A stretch of DNA of 64,000 nucleotides from Acanthornis magna (Eukaryota > Chordata > Aves > Passeriformes > Acanthizidae): the NCBI GenBank assembly GCA_036785705.1, contig JAWUZG010000029.1, positions 15,453,501 to 15,517,500 on the forward strand. Direction: 5' to 3'. Of this stretch, positions 1 to 10,129 are shown one piece after another. Below the pieces are notes generated by a model. That model was not told the DNA's origin, did not search any database, and saw only the letters and a program-made list of their open reading frames with translations. Numbering within the stretch: the stretch's first letter is position 1; every line of letters begins with the position of its first letter. The position numbers and the translations under genes are program-made.

Positions 1-1698
1 TCTCTGTTCTGAATATTTCCACAAGTCCTGTTTCTATGAAACTGAAAACCTAACAGTCCAAGCAGGGTGATGAGGTTAATTCTACAGTTGGGGATAGAGT
101 AATATCATAATATCTTAACTATTTATCATTTATTATTTTAATATATTTTGGGGTACCTAGTAAACACAAGAAATGTTTTATAGTAGATAATGTTGTATAA
201 ATTATAGTATTGTAATGATGACAAATTTTAAGGTGTTTTTAATTTTTATTATTGAGTATGCACTTCTGTCCGTGCATGGAAGAACATCATCCTCAGATGC
301 TGTTGACAAGGTTTTCTCTCATAATCTCTGTACCTAAACTACTTTTTCATTATTTCTTCTGCTTTTATGGTATTGGGTTAGGAGTTTGTTTGTCTCCTTC
401 CAATTATTTCTGTAAGCTTTCATCTCAGACATGTGCACTCTTATTGTATTCTTTAATGTATATATGTAAGAGTCTCTACCAAAACCATATTTTTATTGGT
501 ATTAATGTTCACCCAACCAAGGAATTCTATTGTTCTTCATCAATTCTCTACCAAAGAGTTTCAAGCCACTGCTGGTAACAAAAAATTGCAGATATCACAG
601 GCTGACATTTTTGCAATCAGATTCATGCAAATTTTCTGTTGTTTTGGCTATTTTTTTCCCAGGAAAACCAGTGCTAGTGCTTATGAATGAGTGGTTTTCC
701 TGAAATTATATGCTCTGGAATAAATAACAGAAAATTACCACTAAAACTGCAGAAGAAGAGAAATCATGGTTTTGCATTAGCATTGTTGCAAAATTTGTTT
801 ATATAGCCAGAAAGATCATGGCCTCACTCTGATGTATAAATCACTGAGTAACTGATAATTACTTGCCCCCTATAAAAGGGCATTTAAATAAAATTTAAAT
901 TCTTAGACCCTATTTGAAAAGTGGCTTTTCTTTCTCCATTTCCCTTAGTTCAAATACTATAATGAAACCTAATCTTTGGTTACAAAAATGAGTGAGGGAG
1001 GAGAAAGATCCCCAGCTTTCTACAGTGACTGAACCTCTCGCAGCACACTGGTCTCAGGCGTGAGTCTTCCTTTTGTCTCTTTGAAGTTAGAGGTAAGGCA
1101 ATAAATGTCCTTAAAAAAAAAAAAATGTAATGAGCAGTTCCTCATTTCTTGTTGAGTTTCAATTTCTTCTTCTGCACTTCTGTTGCCTTCAATTTTAGCG
1201 TATGATAAAAACATTCAAAAAATGCATAAACTTCCTGATTTACTTAGTGACAGATTAAATACTATGGCCAGGCTGTTTTATACCATGGACAGCTCCAAGC
1301 TGACTGTTGCCTATTCTCGGCTGTTCTTCTCAACATCATTGGGTTTTTACAGGAGAAAATCGTTCATATCAACTCTTCCTAATGTGAGCTTGTTAAAAAA
1401 TATGCAATCAAAATAAGAAGACTGGTTAGTTTTCAAAAATTACTAGATGTGTTCCTGTTCAATCTGTAAGAGTGAAAATGGCACCTTGAAAACAGGGACC
1501 CTACTCTTTCTATTGTTTCTATCATTTTCAAATTGGCTACATTAGCTGCACCTCAGGAATGATGATAATGGGCTCTTTTGGAAATACAATATACTGAATA
1601 TCAGTCTTGCTGAGAAGACTAATGCTTGTCACTTCATTTCAAAAGAATAAAACAAATATGACACCAATTAATTTTCTTCTTCTCAGGAGACACACAGG
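1..1698. other. Unique AT-rich noncoding DNA
   Basis: No gene, RNA or mobile element recognised. It contains a run of 13 A at about 1111-1123 and short open frames (up to 108 codons) without protein-like features. Confidence 0.7.
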
Positions 1699-1720
1699 TG
1701 CTGCTTTTATAAAAGCAGCA
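1699..1720. repeat. Perfect 22-bp palindrome with TATA box
   Basis: Eleven bases (TGCTGCTTTTA) are followed immediately by their exact reverse complement (TAAAAGCAGCA) with no spacer. Both strands carry TATAAAAG, the consensus TATA box, at the centre. A perfect palindrome of this length is rare by chance. It could bind a dimeric factor or form a cruciform; no transcript can be inferred from sequence alone. Confidence 0.85.
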
Positions 1721-2263
1721 GCAGTCCACAAGCAGAACTCTGATGGCTAACATAGGTTATTTCTACATCTTTTCACTCTCCTCCATTCAGTTCCTCACCA
1801 TCTTCATTCCAATGCCACCCGCCAGGAGCACAGATGTTCAGATGCTGTGGATTCCAAGGAAAATCCTTCTTCATAATAAATAAATTATAGAAATGTGATC
1901 AGTTATGTCTTTTGAGAAATTATATGCATGAAAAATCACTCAGTAGATCAGATTTAAGGAAGCCATGATTTACTTTAACCACAAGGCAGTTATTTCATTC
2001 AAACAAAATGGCTTGTAAACAGAATAAAGCACTGATGAAGGAGTCACTAAAGAAAACTATGCTTGGGACCACAGAATGTGCAAGGTTCTTGAACTCCCAA
2101 AGATTGATAAAAAGAAAATCTTGGAGTTTAATCTACAGTACAGATACTTTAAAGAAAATGATGTCTCATTTAAGCTGGAGGCTTACAAATGGACAGAAGA
2201 CAGTCAAGAGTCCCAATGCTACCGATTATCAAATGAACAAGAGGGGTTGGGTTTTGGTTTTTT
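1721..2263. other. Unique noncoding DNA upstream of CR1
   Basis: Contains overlapping short frames, one of 105 codons running into the CR1 at 2264. The amino acid sequences (Lys/Leu-rich) do not resemble CR1 ORF2 or another family I recognise. Treated as noncoding. Confidence 0.6.
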
Positions 2264-2450
2264 TTAAGCACAAATGTAGATGTACCCAGAGAAGCTGTAG
2301 ATGCCTGATCCCTGGAAGTGTTTAAGGTCAGGTTGGATGGGGCTCTAAGCAACCTGGTCTAGTGGAAGATGTCCCTGCCCATGGCAGGAGGGTTGGAACT
2401 GGATGTTCTTTAAGGTCCCTTCCAACCCAGGCCTTTCTATGATTCTACAA
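2264..2450 (+). mobile_element. CR1 LINE, 3'-end fragment
   Basis: Closely matches the 3' end of avian CR1 retrotransposons as I know it. It starts in the last part of ORF2/3' UTR ('gaagctgtagatgcctgatc', 'ggttggatggggctctaagc'), continues through 'aacctggtctagtggaagat' and the polar block 'ctttaaggtcccttccaacc', and ends at the 8-bp-type tail 'tctatgattcta'. CR1 copies are usually 5'-truncated because reverse transcription starts at the 3' end and stops early; this roughly 190-bp piece fits that. It retains the consensus better than the other CR1 pieces here, so it is probably one of the younger insertions. The 5' boundary is uncertain by about 20 bp because a T-rich stretch precedes it. Confidence 0.93.
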
Positions 2451-4735
2451 CCCTAAATCATACTTCTCTTTTTTTTTTCCCCCACAGCTACAGCAGGATC
2501 AAAATAATTGGGAAAGATTATATTAAGCAGGAGCTACAGCTGATGAGGTTCCAAGAGGGCCACACACACTTACTCATTTATCTTTCAAACAGAGCTCTGT
2601 CACACTCCAAGTTTGGCACATCATGCTTAGGATGGGCCAGATGGCTTTTCTAAAGAATTGAATTTGTAGTAAGATACAAAATAGCTATTTGTTGAAATGA
2701 TGTTGAAGCCAAAGCACCAAGTTTTACATTGGATGCAATCACAAAACACCCTAATATTCAATATAAAATAAAATAAATTTATTGCTTTTATTTCAAATGG
2801 AATGAAAAGAAGCCAGAAAAGACACAAAGGCCATTTATGTCAAGTGGAGAACAATTTATCAAACAGAATGAAAATACACAGCTCTTGGGGTTCTAAACCT
2901 GATCATGATGGTCATACTGGGACACACAGTCTCGCTTTCCTGTTCGTTTTTCATTCCATAAAGTATTTGAGCTTGCCAACACCTTCTTGTAGTATTACAG
3001 CCCCAATTACAAGGTGATTTCAGGCACTGCTGTACCATGGAAATGCTCAATAGTCTGCTTTCTTGGTTTTTGAATTCATCTGCAAAAGGAGCAATCAATA
3101 CTTTTTTGAGGGGGGAGGATGAGCAATTAATTTCCGTGAATATGTGGCATATGCAGTGCATAATATACATGAACTATTCCAGGTCTCCATAGGAAACTGC
3201 TGGCATGGTGCCTCTGAAGGCTAAACTATAACATATCCCAGCTGTGGCCAAACAAATGGCTTTGGCGCTTACCAAAAGATTTCTCCTGATAGAAAATTTA
3301 TTATTGTCTTTTTTGTTAAGCACAACAAAATGTTATAATGAGGAGCTCTGAACAAAATATTAATTAGAAAATGCTGCATTGGTGCAACACATTCAAAGGA
3401 GATGCTATTCAACCACAACAATCTCTTTATTTGGTTATGAAAGATTAGTTATTAAAATGAAACAAAGAAGGAAAATAATGTCACTAATATAAAAAAAAAT
3501 CAAGCAGACAACACATTGGTCAAATCTTGAAAAGTGAGGGGAATTTTTTTGTAATTTCCTCCCATGTGCCCCACATTCATCAAGAATTACTGATAAAAAT
3601 CCTGCCCTAGCTTTGGTGTTGGAGTTGTGAAGGTGAATTCTTAGCACAGCTCTTAACACTGCAAGTTTGTCTTTCCTTCAAATGGGAAAGGTTCACAGCC
3701 AGGGCCCACAGAATAACCCTCTGCCAGTATTTGCACCACTGAAGGTTCATTCATGTCTACAGGAGAGTAGAAAGCTTAGAGAGCTTGTTTCTTTCCTTTT
3801 CCATGCATGGAAAAAGGCATTTGGAACAAGCCCAGATCTTGTCTGGTTGAGAAATATTTGTGCAGTGAACAGTTCCTGTGAAGCCTTCTGTACTTAATAC
3901 TATTTTCCAAGAGCCAAATACCAAAACTAGTTTCTGTAATTTGCAACGGTATAACCAAACAGTCATGGTTGTACTCCTTAGCCAGGTACCATGTCCTTGC
4001 AACAGTACCCCATGGGAACAGTATAAACATGAAAACAGAGAGTGCAATGAGTTCCTTTAATTACTCTACATTCTGTATATATGTAAAAAAGGGTGTATGC
4101 TTTTTCTTTAAGGAACTCCTTCAGTAGAATTCTATGCATATCTAAGCATCAAGATCAGCCTGTATTCTCACCTTTTGCAGAATCAGGACTGCAGCTTTCT
4201 AAATCTCAGTAAGAAAATACAGGGAAGCAATTGTTTATTATTTCACACATGTTGTTAGGGAATAATTGACATGGATTTAATGAAAAAAAAGTCCTAACAA
4301 GATTTATGTGTAGAATTTTCATATGGACTGTTTAAATAAGTATAATGAAAAAAAATTGCAATGAAAATGTAAATCAGTCATCATATATTCTGGACACATA
4401 AAAAGATGCACTTTGATACTTACCAAATGTTAGAGAAGAAAGTTAACAGCCACAAAGTAGCAAAAGGATTAAAGGGATAGCTTATGAAAGTAAATAGTCT
4501 TTTAAAACAAAGACTTGCAGAAACATTTCAGAGAGAGCTGGGGACAAAAATGGCACTTTTCTAGTATGGCTCTTACAATAGCTAAATGGGCTTAATTAGT
4601 GACCCACAGTAATTGCTGTTTTAAGAGCAACATTACATTGTGTCCAAAATACATTGGAAAATTGCAGGGCAGATTAAAGGAAAGTAACTGCATTATAAAT
4701 ACAATATATACTTTTGGAGTACTGTAATTCTAGTT
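2451..4735. other. Unique AT-rich noncoding DNA
   Basis: Nothing recognised apart from short A/T runs. Several frames of 60-103 codons on both strands overlap one another without any preferred reading direction, which argues against coding. Confidence 0.65.
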
Positions 4736-4785
4736 GGAATGGAATGGAATGGAATGGAATGGAATGGAATGGAATGGAATGGAAT
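4736..4785 (+). repeat. (GGAAT)n pentanucleotide array
   Basis: Ten uninterrupted GGAAT copies, flanked by 'tctagtt' on the left and 'ctttcaaagatatcaagg' on the right. The right flank weakly resembles the reverse complement of a CR1 3' end (expected outline 'gggacctttaaagatcatc'), so the array may have grown from the tail of a decayed minus-strand CR1; that origin is inference. The open frames crossing the array are repeat artefacts. Confidence 0.97.
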
Positions 4786-5269
4786 CTTTCAAAGATATCA
4801 AGGATGAATGCCAAAGGAAAAAAAGAGATATCATCGTACAAGGAAAAAATTGGTCAAGAAGACACAACAATTCAGCACTTCTTTCCAAGAAGACCTCACC
4901 ATAAATGGTTTAATAAAAAATTTCACTTGGTGCATTGTAAGGAGCAGTGAAGAAGTCCTGCATATTTCTTACATCTCTGCAAATCTTCAGACATCGAATG
5001 AATGTATAGGGTGTAAATGCCCTTATTTAAACAGTCTGAACATACAGATTCATTTTGGTGCTAACTTACAAAATGGCAGAAATAGTACCTTCTTTACTCT
5101 TTTGGGACTCAAAATACTAAGTCCTAAAGAAAAAGAAGACTTTCCAGGGCATTAGATAAGATTTTAACTTCTTCCTACTAATCAAGGTAAGGAAATAACT
5201 CTCAGAAAGATTGAAGTCAAAAACAAGCTGTGAGAGTTTTGACCCATGGCTGAAGCTTGTTTAGTATCC

Positions 5270-5640
5270 TATAGAAACATGACCAATGGGTGTGTTTAAT
5301 AGAGGATTTATACAGCTTGGTTGCAGTGGGACAATGGGATGTGACAATGAGAGCAGCAATGGGCTATTTTCCCCATTTCTAAGAATTACTCTTTGCCTGA
5401 CTTTACGTGTGGACCCAAATATTGTGGGTATGAAAATGATCAGCCTTTCAGGCCCAAGGACCCATGCCGGGGACTCACCCTAGGAGTCTACAAAACTTCC
5501 TTCCCTTGCATGTGGACCTCTGAAAAAAACCTGGAAAATTAAAATAAATTTCCACTTTGTAACCTCTTTGTGTCCTTTAAAGTGTTTTTTTTGGAGCTGA
5601 AACACCCCTGAAACTTCAAGCAAGAAACAGTTTTGTCATT
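5270..5640 (+). mobile_element. Possible LTR remnant
   Basis: The features suggesting an LTR are a polyadenylation signal AATAAA at 5543-5548, the following 'ccactttgtaacctctttgt' and 'gtcctttaaagtg' (a layout seen at the end of avian retroviral LTRs), and then 'tggagctgaaacacccctga', which could be a degraded primer-binding site. No viral reading frame follows. Neither end could be located by TG...CA or a target-site duplication. Alternative: ordinary unique sequence with a chance AATAAA. Confidence 0.3.
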
Positions 5641-5726
5641 ATTTGACTCATGGTGAGCAGAGGGCATAGAATGGAACAGAACAGGACAGTTATGCTATTG
5701 CGAGAGTTCTGCATGACAAACTATGA

Positions 5727-5940
5727 CCCAGGTCTGAGGGCTCCAGCCCAGTGAGCAGCTCTCTGCAGTGCAGGGCCCAGACCCACCCAGGAGACAGGGG
5801 CAGAGATGGGCATGCATACAGCAGGGCTCAGGCAGGGACTGAAGGTCCCAGGCTGAGCTGGGACACATTCCCTGGGCCCTTGGCAGGGGACGGGAATTGG
5901 GGGTCCCAAGGGAGGGAGACCCCCACCCCCAGAACCCTGA
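5727..5940. other. GC-rich, CpG-poor patch
   Basis: About 66% G+C by hand count over 5761-5940, in a window that is otherwise clearly AT-rich. There is only one CpG ('gacggga') in those 180 bp, so this is not an unmethylated CpG island. Overlapping open frames on both strands (up to 148 codons on the minus strand) follow from the scarcity of A/T-rich stop codons and look like no protein I know. Lying just after the possible LTR at 5270-5640, it could be internal retroviral leader sequence or an unrelated repeat. Confidence 0.7.
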
Positions 5941-6004
5941 GAGAAGTAGACTTGCACTACTCTTATGCTCAGTTTAAGAGATTGGTGATTGCCCACTTTG
6001 GAGT

Positions 6005-6065
6005 CAGAGTAATGGGCCAGATGGACCTTCCCTTTAAGAGAGTACTGCTGTTCTGGCTCTTGTGG
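6005..6065 (+). mobile_element. Possible ancient CR1/L3-type 3' end
   Basis: 'agtaatgggccagatggacc' followed at short distance by 'gtactgctgttctggctctt' recalls the reptilian CR1/L3 3' end, whose outline is 'atgggccagatggacc ... cagtatggctgttcttatg'. Only about 60 bp can be matched and the middle is different, so this is a tentative call of an old, pre-avian insertion. Confidence 0.3.
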
Positions 6066-6529
6066 TTTAGTATGTTTTTCCACAGAAAACAGCTCACACA
6101 TTTCTAAAAATGAGTACAAGAAGAGAAAAAATTCCATGCGTAATGAACAAGTATTGCTCAGCTCCAAAATACTTTTAAACTTTTAGTTCAGGAGCATGTC
6201 CTGCTTGAGATGTGGGGTTTTGTCATCCTGAGAGAACCTAGAGAAACTGGATGAGCACAGAAGACTTTCAAAAACTGCACTCCATGACTACTGTTTGCAA
6301 ATTTGTGCAGATGGTCAAATGATCTCAAGACGATCCACAGCTCTCAACCCCATCAAAAGGTACATACTTTTTTCACAGAAGGTGACAAAGCCAATGCCTA
6401 GGCTGGGGCATGGTTATGGGTACTCAATCCCTTCTGGTAGTGCAGGGCTGGGAAGAAATGTCATCAGATTAACTCAGCACCTATTGGTAGGGAAATGAGG
6501 GAGGGGAAGAAGAAAGGAAGGGATGTGAA

Positions 6530-7160
6530 GGAAAGGAATAGTTTACCTGGAAAGGGCCTACAGCAATCATCTAGTCTAACTGCCTGACTGCTTCAAGGAT
6601 GACCAAATGTTAGAGCATGGTATTAAGGGCATTGTCCAAATGCCTATTAAACACTGACAGGCACAGGGCATTGACCACCTGTGAACTTTCTGCAAAGCCT
6701 GACCTCATTTATGAAGAACATACATCCTCCTGATTTCCAAGAGGAGATCCCTGTTCAACCAAGCTGGTCTTCTGACAAACTTTCTTGACTTAGGACACAA
6801 CAGGATTGCCTGATCCTATACTGTTAAAAGGTAGTTCTGCAAAACTGACCACAACGCGTGGACACCTTAGCCCGCAAACAGATTCCCAGGGGACACTGCT
6901 AACTAGCTCTCTGACTATCTTCAAGTTTGCTCTCTTGAAATCCAAGACAGCAGTTCTGCTTTCCTTTTTGCTCATCACACCAAAAGCTCTAAATTCAGCC
7001 ATGCCAGGATGACTGTGACTAAGAGGGTCACCTACCATTACATCTCCCATGAGTCCTTCTTTACTCATAAAAAAAACTAGTCTAGGAGGGCTTCTTTCGA
7101 TGTTGGCTCACTGAGTACTTGGGACAAGAAACTACCTTCCACAAACTTGAGGAATTACAG
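6530..7160 (-). mobile_element. CR1 LINE, internally deleted, minus strand
   Basis: Read on the minus strand, about 7160-6705 encodes decayed CR1 ORF2. The end of the endonuclease domain (SKEGLMGDV, then a degraded SDH-type motif as SHSHPGMAEF) is followed by the linker before the reverse transcriptase (LDFKRANLKIVRELVSSVPW), then RRPAWLNRDLLLEIRRMYVL in another frame at about 6705-6773. The sequence then jumps straight to the CR1 3' UTR at about 6700-6530, whose forward sense includes 'gtgtttaataggcatttgga' and a final 'tagactagatgattgctgta'. The whole reverse transcriptase domain is therefore missing, although both flanks remain in the same orientation. Frameshifts and stops make it inactive. 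The homology rests on family motifs recalled from CR1 and is strong over several separate blocks. Confidence 0.9.
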
Positions 7161-9305
7161 ATCACTTATTCATGGCAGTAGGTTTATTTTTATTTTCCAT
7201 CCTGTGTTTAAATTATTTATAATGACATACATTATTAGCTCCAAAATTTATCAGGTGACACCTTATGAGGTGGATCATCTACTCTCCTGAATTGTTTTTT
7301 CAATCTCCACAAATAAAACAGTCCTCATTAAATATATCCTATCTGCAGGTTCAGCAGAAAATATTTAATGCAGATTTGAGTTCAACTACTCCTTGCTGTT
7401 GATCTGCTTTCCACTGAATTTTGCATTCATCAGCTCTTTGCATAGCTCCTTTCAATGGGAATGAAGAAGAATTACACAGAAAGCATTTGAACTTTCAAAG
7501 CCTTCATTATTCTTCAGTGGCCAAAATGAAGTTGACTCTTCAGCATCCTTGTTATGCCTCTGTGCTTTCTTATTCAAAATCCCCATGCCAGGGTCAAGGT
7601 GTAGAGAGCAGATACCTTGAAAGACTCATTTAAAATTTCCCTCTAAAGAATACTTCTACTTTTATACTCTTCCCAGCCTTACAGCTCTGTCCAGCTGAGA
7701 AACAAACCGTGTATAGTGAATTGAAGTATACTAGCAATAGGTTTGTTTTCACATTTATCTTCCTAGGGGGTCTCACCAGTAAACTATAGGAGTCTAGTGC
7801 TCCTCAAGTGAAATGCTGAAAGCAAATGGAAATGCTGAGGCCCTACAGCCTCAGGAGCTTGGGGTCTAAGATTGAGCTTTACTTTAGAGCAGGATTTTGG
7901 ACTTGAATTTCTTGCTTCCAAGCAGATTTCTTATGAACAGCTAGCTCCATGTTCTCTCTGAATGAATATTTATTTGTTTTCTGCAGAATGGAAGAGCAGA
8001 AATGGGAGAGAAAATAATGCTTATGAATACTGTATAGCCCATGAGAAGACTAAAGTATTATTCTGGAAGATGAAAGACTTACATTAAAATTCTCTTTCTA
8101 AATCAGTGAGAGAAGGGACCTGAACTTGGGAAAACATTTGAGTTTGGCTATTAAACTTCAAAATCAACTATTGACATGGCTTCATTTCTAATCTTGAATA
8201 CATTGCCTAGTTAACAATTGCTACCTTCTCTCTACCCTTCAAGTAATGTTTCTGGCAAAATATGTTTCCCTTTCAACAATCAATCTCATACTGCTCTTAT
8301 TCCGAGCAGGCAGTTCTCTGGTCCTTTTGTGAGTGGGAGAGCTTCTCCCAAAACAAGGTAAATGCACTAAATCCAGGCATAAGCACAGTGGGACATGGGA
8401 TAAGAGGAGGAGTTTCATAACTGAAGATCTAGACAACCAGTCTATGGGAACAGTTTACCATTCTTAATGTGCCTGAAAAGAGAGTTTCAAAGTGGGGATT
8501 ATCTAAAAGATATCTGCTTGGAGCCAAGCGAAGTGAGCTGTTTCTTACCAGCATGCATCTTGCAGAGAAAGTTTCACAGAAGGGCCAAATCAACTCAGCA
8601 GCAACTAGTTTCAGTCCGATTCTGTATTGGCCGGCTGTCTCTGCAGCATGTCTGTGGATAATGCAACCAAACAAGAAAAGTCTTCTGAGCAAGAAATTAT
8701 CACCCAGAGGCTAAATGTCCATAACAAGGCCAAACTCACTGACTGTTATCTCAGGGCGATCAAGATTGCCTGCCAGTGTAATCCATTTGTTATTTTTCTG
8801 CTAAACCTGTTGTGATTGACCTGCACTGGTATGAACAGCCCAAAGACACCTGTTCCTGTCAAGTTCACAGAGGACAGATAATGTAAACCACTCAGTGGTA
8901 GTCAGAGGCTTTAGAGGTCAGGATGAAGTGTTAGTACATTGTCCAGTTCTGAGACATCAGCTTTCAGCTTGCTGTACAACAGGCATTGTGCTAGCAGGTA
9001 GTTGTGAAATGAACTCTGCATTCCTTTGTAGCCAGATATAACAGCACTTACTGGTCTGTTCTGTGTTGCCATGGCTAGTTCATTTGGCCATTTGGACCAT
9101 GATAGCTTTCTGCCACAAGATACTATATAGATGACCCTTACATAAGTAACTAAAGGTAGAGGTTAATGATTGCCTGAATGTGTATGTGTCAGGGGAAAAA
9201 AATACATATTTAAATTATTATAAGTAACCATATAGTATATAGTAATATAATAATAGGTAAGAATACATACTTATATGTTTTATACATTAAATAATTAGAT
9301 CACTG
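7161..9305. other. Unique noncoding DNA between two CR1 copies
   Basis: No repeat or gene recognised. At 8429-8815 five short frames on both strands overlap in a patch of more even composition; none looks like a known protein. 9180-9300 is very AT-rich ('atatagtaatataataatag'). Confidence 0.6.
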
Positions 9306-9999
9306 GCCTAGTGGATGAAGAAAAGGCAGTGGATGAAGTTTTTCTGGATTTTGATACTGACCTTCCCAGAATCCTCTGGGCAGTTGTCCACCTGTGAGAT
9401 GAGCATGCAGATGGTGCACTGGGTGAAGAACTGGCTGAAGGGCAGTGCTCAGTGAGTTGTAACAATGAGGCTACATCCCTACACTGGTGACCATCAGTGT
9501 TCCCCAGGGCTCAATATGGCTCTTGGCCTCACCATTTGAAAAGGATATTAAGGTACATGAACATGTCCCAAGGAGGGCATCAAAGCTGGAGAAGGAGCCA
9601 TCAGGAATGTCCTCTGAGGAGTAGCTGTGGACTCAGGGTTTGTCTGGTTTGGAGAGGAGAAGGCTGAGAGATGACCTTACAGTTCCCTACAACTTCCTGA
9701 GAAGGGAAGGTAGAGAAGGAGATGCTGAGCTCTTCTCCCTGGTACCCAGTGCCAGGATACGTGGGAATGGCTCAAAGCTATATCCATCAGATGAGGTTTG
9801 GACTTGAGCTGAAGAAACATTCCTTTATTCAGAGGGTGGTGAAACTTTGCAAGATCACCTGTAGAAGTGGTCATTGCTTCATGACTGTTGGTGTTTAAAA
9901 GGCACTTGGACAGTGTCCTTAATGTTGTGCTGTAACTTTTGGTCAACCTTGAAGTGAGGCAGTTGAATTAGATGACTGCTGTATATCCCTCCCAATTCC
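9306..9999 (+). mobile_element. CR1 LINE, ORF2 3' half plus 3' UTR
   Basis: The plus strand carries decayed CR1 ORF2. VDEEKAVDEVFLDF matches the reverse transcriptase block around the first catalytic aspartate (usual form VDxGxAVDxxYLDFSKAFD). It is followed by a remnant of the SGVPQGSVLGP block (SVFPRAQ). The block with the FADDTKL catalytic motif is absent, so this copy also carries an internal deletion. The C-terminal region is recognisable (LFSLVPSARIRGNGSKL), as is the 3' UTR ('ggcacttggacagtgtcctt', 'gcagttgaattagatgactg'). Stops and frame changes are frequent. The element ends directly against the (CCTCT)n array at 10000, where the short tandem tail of CR1 is expected. The 3' UTR resembles that of the element at 6530-7160, suggesting a related subfamily. 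Confidence 0.9.
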
Positions 10000-10129
10000 C
10001 CTCTCCTCTCCTCTCCTCTCCTCTCCTCTCCTCTCCTCTCCTCTCCTCTCCTCTCCTCTCCTCTCCTCTCCTCTCCTCTCCTCTCCTCTCCTCTCCTCTC
10101 CTCTCCTCTCCTCTCCTCTCCTCTCCTCT
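10000..10129 (+). repeat. (CCTCT)n pentanucleotide array
   Basis: About 26 nearly perfect copies of the pyrimidine pentamer CTCTC/CCTCT, beginning where the CR1 at 9306-9999 ends and stopping at 'cttaaatatttta'. The strict polypurine/polypyrimidine bias gives mirror symmetry, which is known to allow triplex (H-) DNA. Length is likely variable between individuals and may be mis-sized in an assembly. The Arg/Glu-rich and Leu/Ser/Pro-rich frames through it are not genes. Confidence 0.98.

Noticed and set aside
2008..2267. Overlapping 105- and 63-codon frames before the CR1 3' end
   Set aside because: Different frames with no similarity to CR1 ORF2 or other families; one simply reads on into the CR1 3' UTR.
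5727..5940. Possible CpG island promoter
   Set aside because: High GC but only one CpG in the densest 180 bp, opposite to a CpG island.
5721..6167. 148-codon minus-strand frame and 118-codon plus-strand frame
   Set aside because: Both lie across the GC-rich patch, where stop codons are rare on both strands; the predicted peptides look like no known protein.
6790..7068. 92-codon minus-strand frame as a possible host gene
   Set aside because: Its sequence is the endonuclease/linker part of CR1 ORF2, so it belongs to the retrotransposon.
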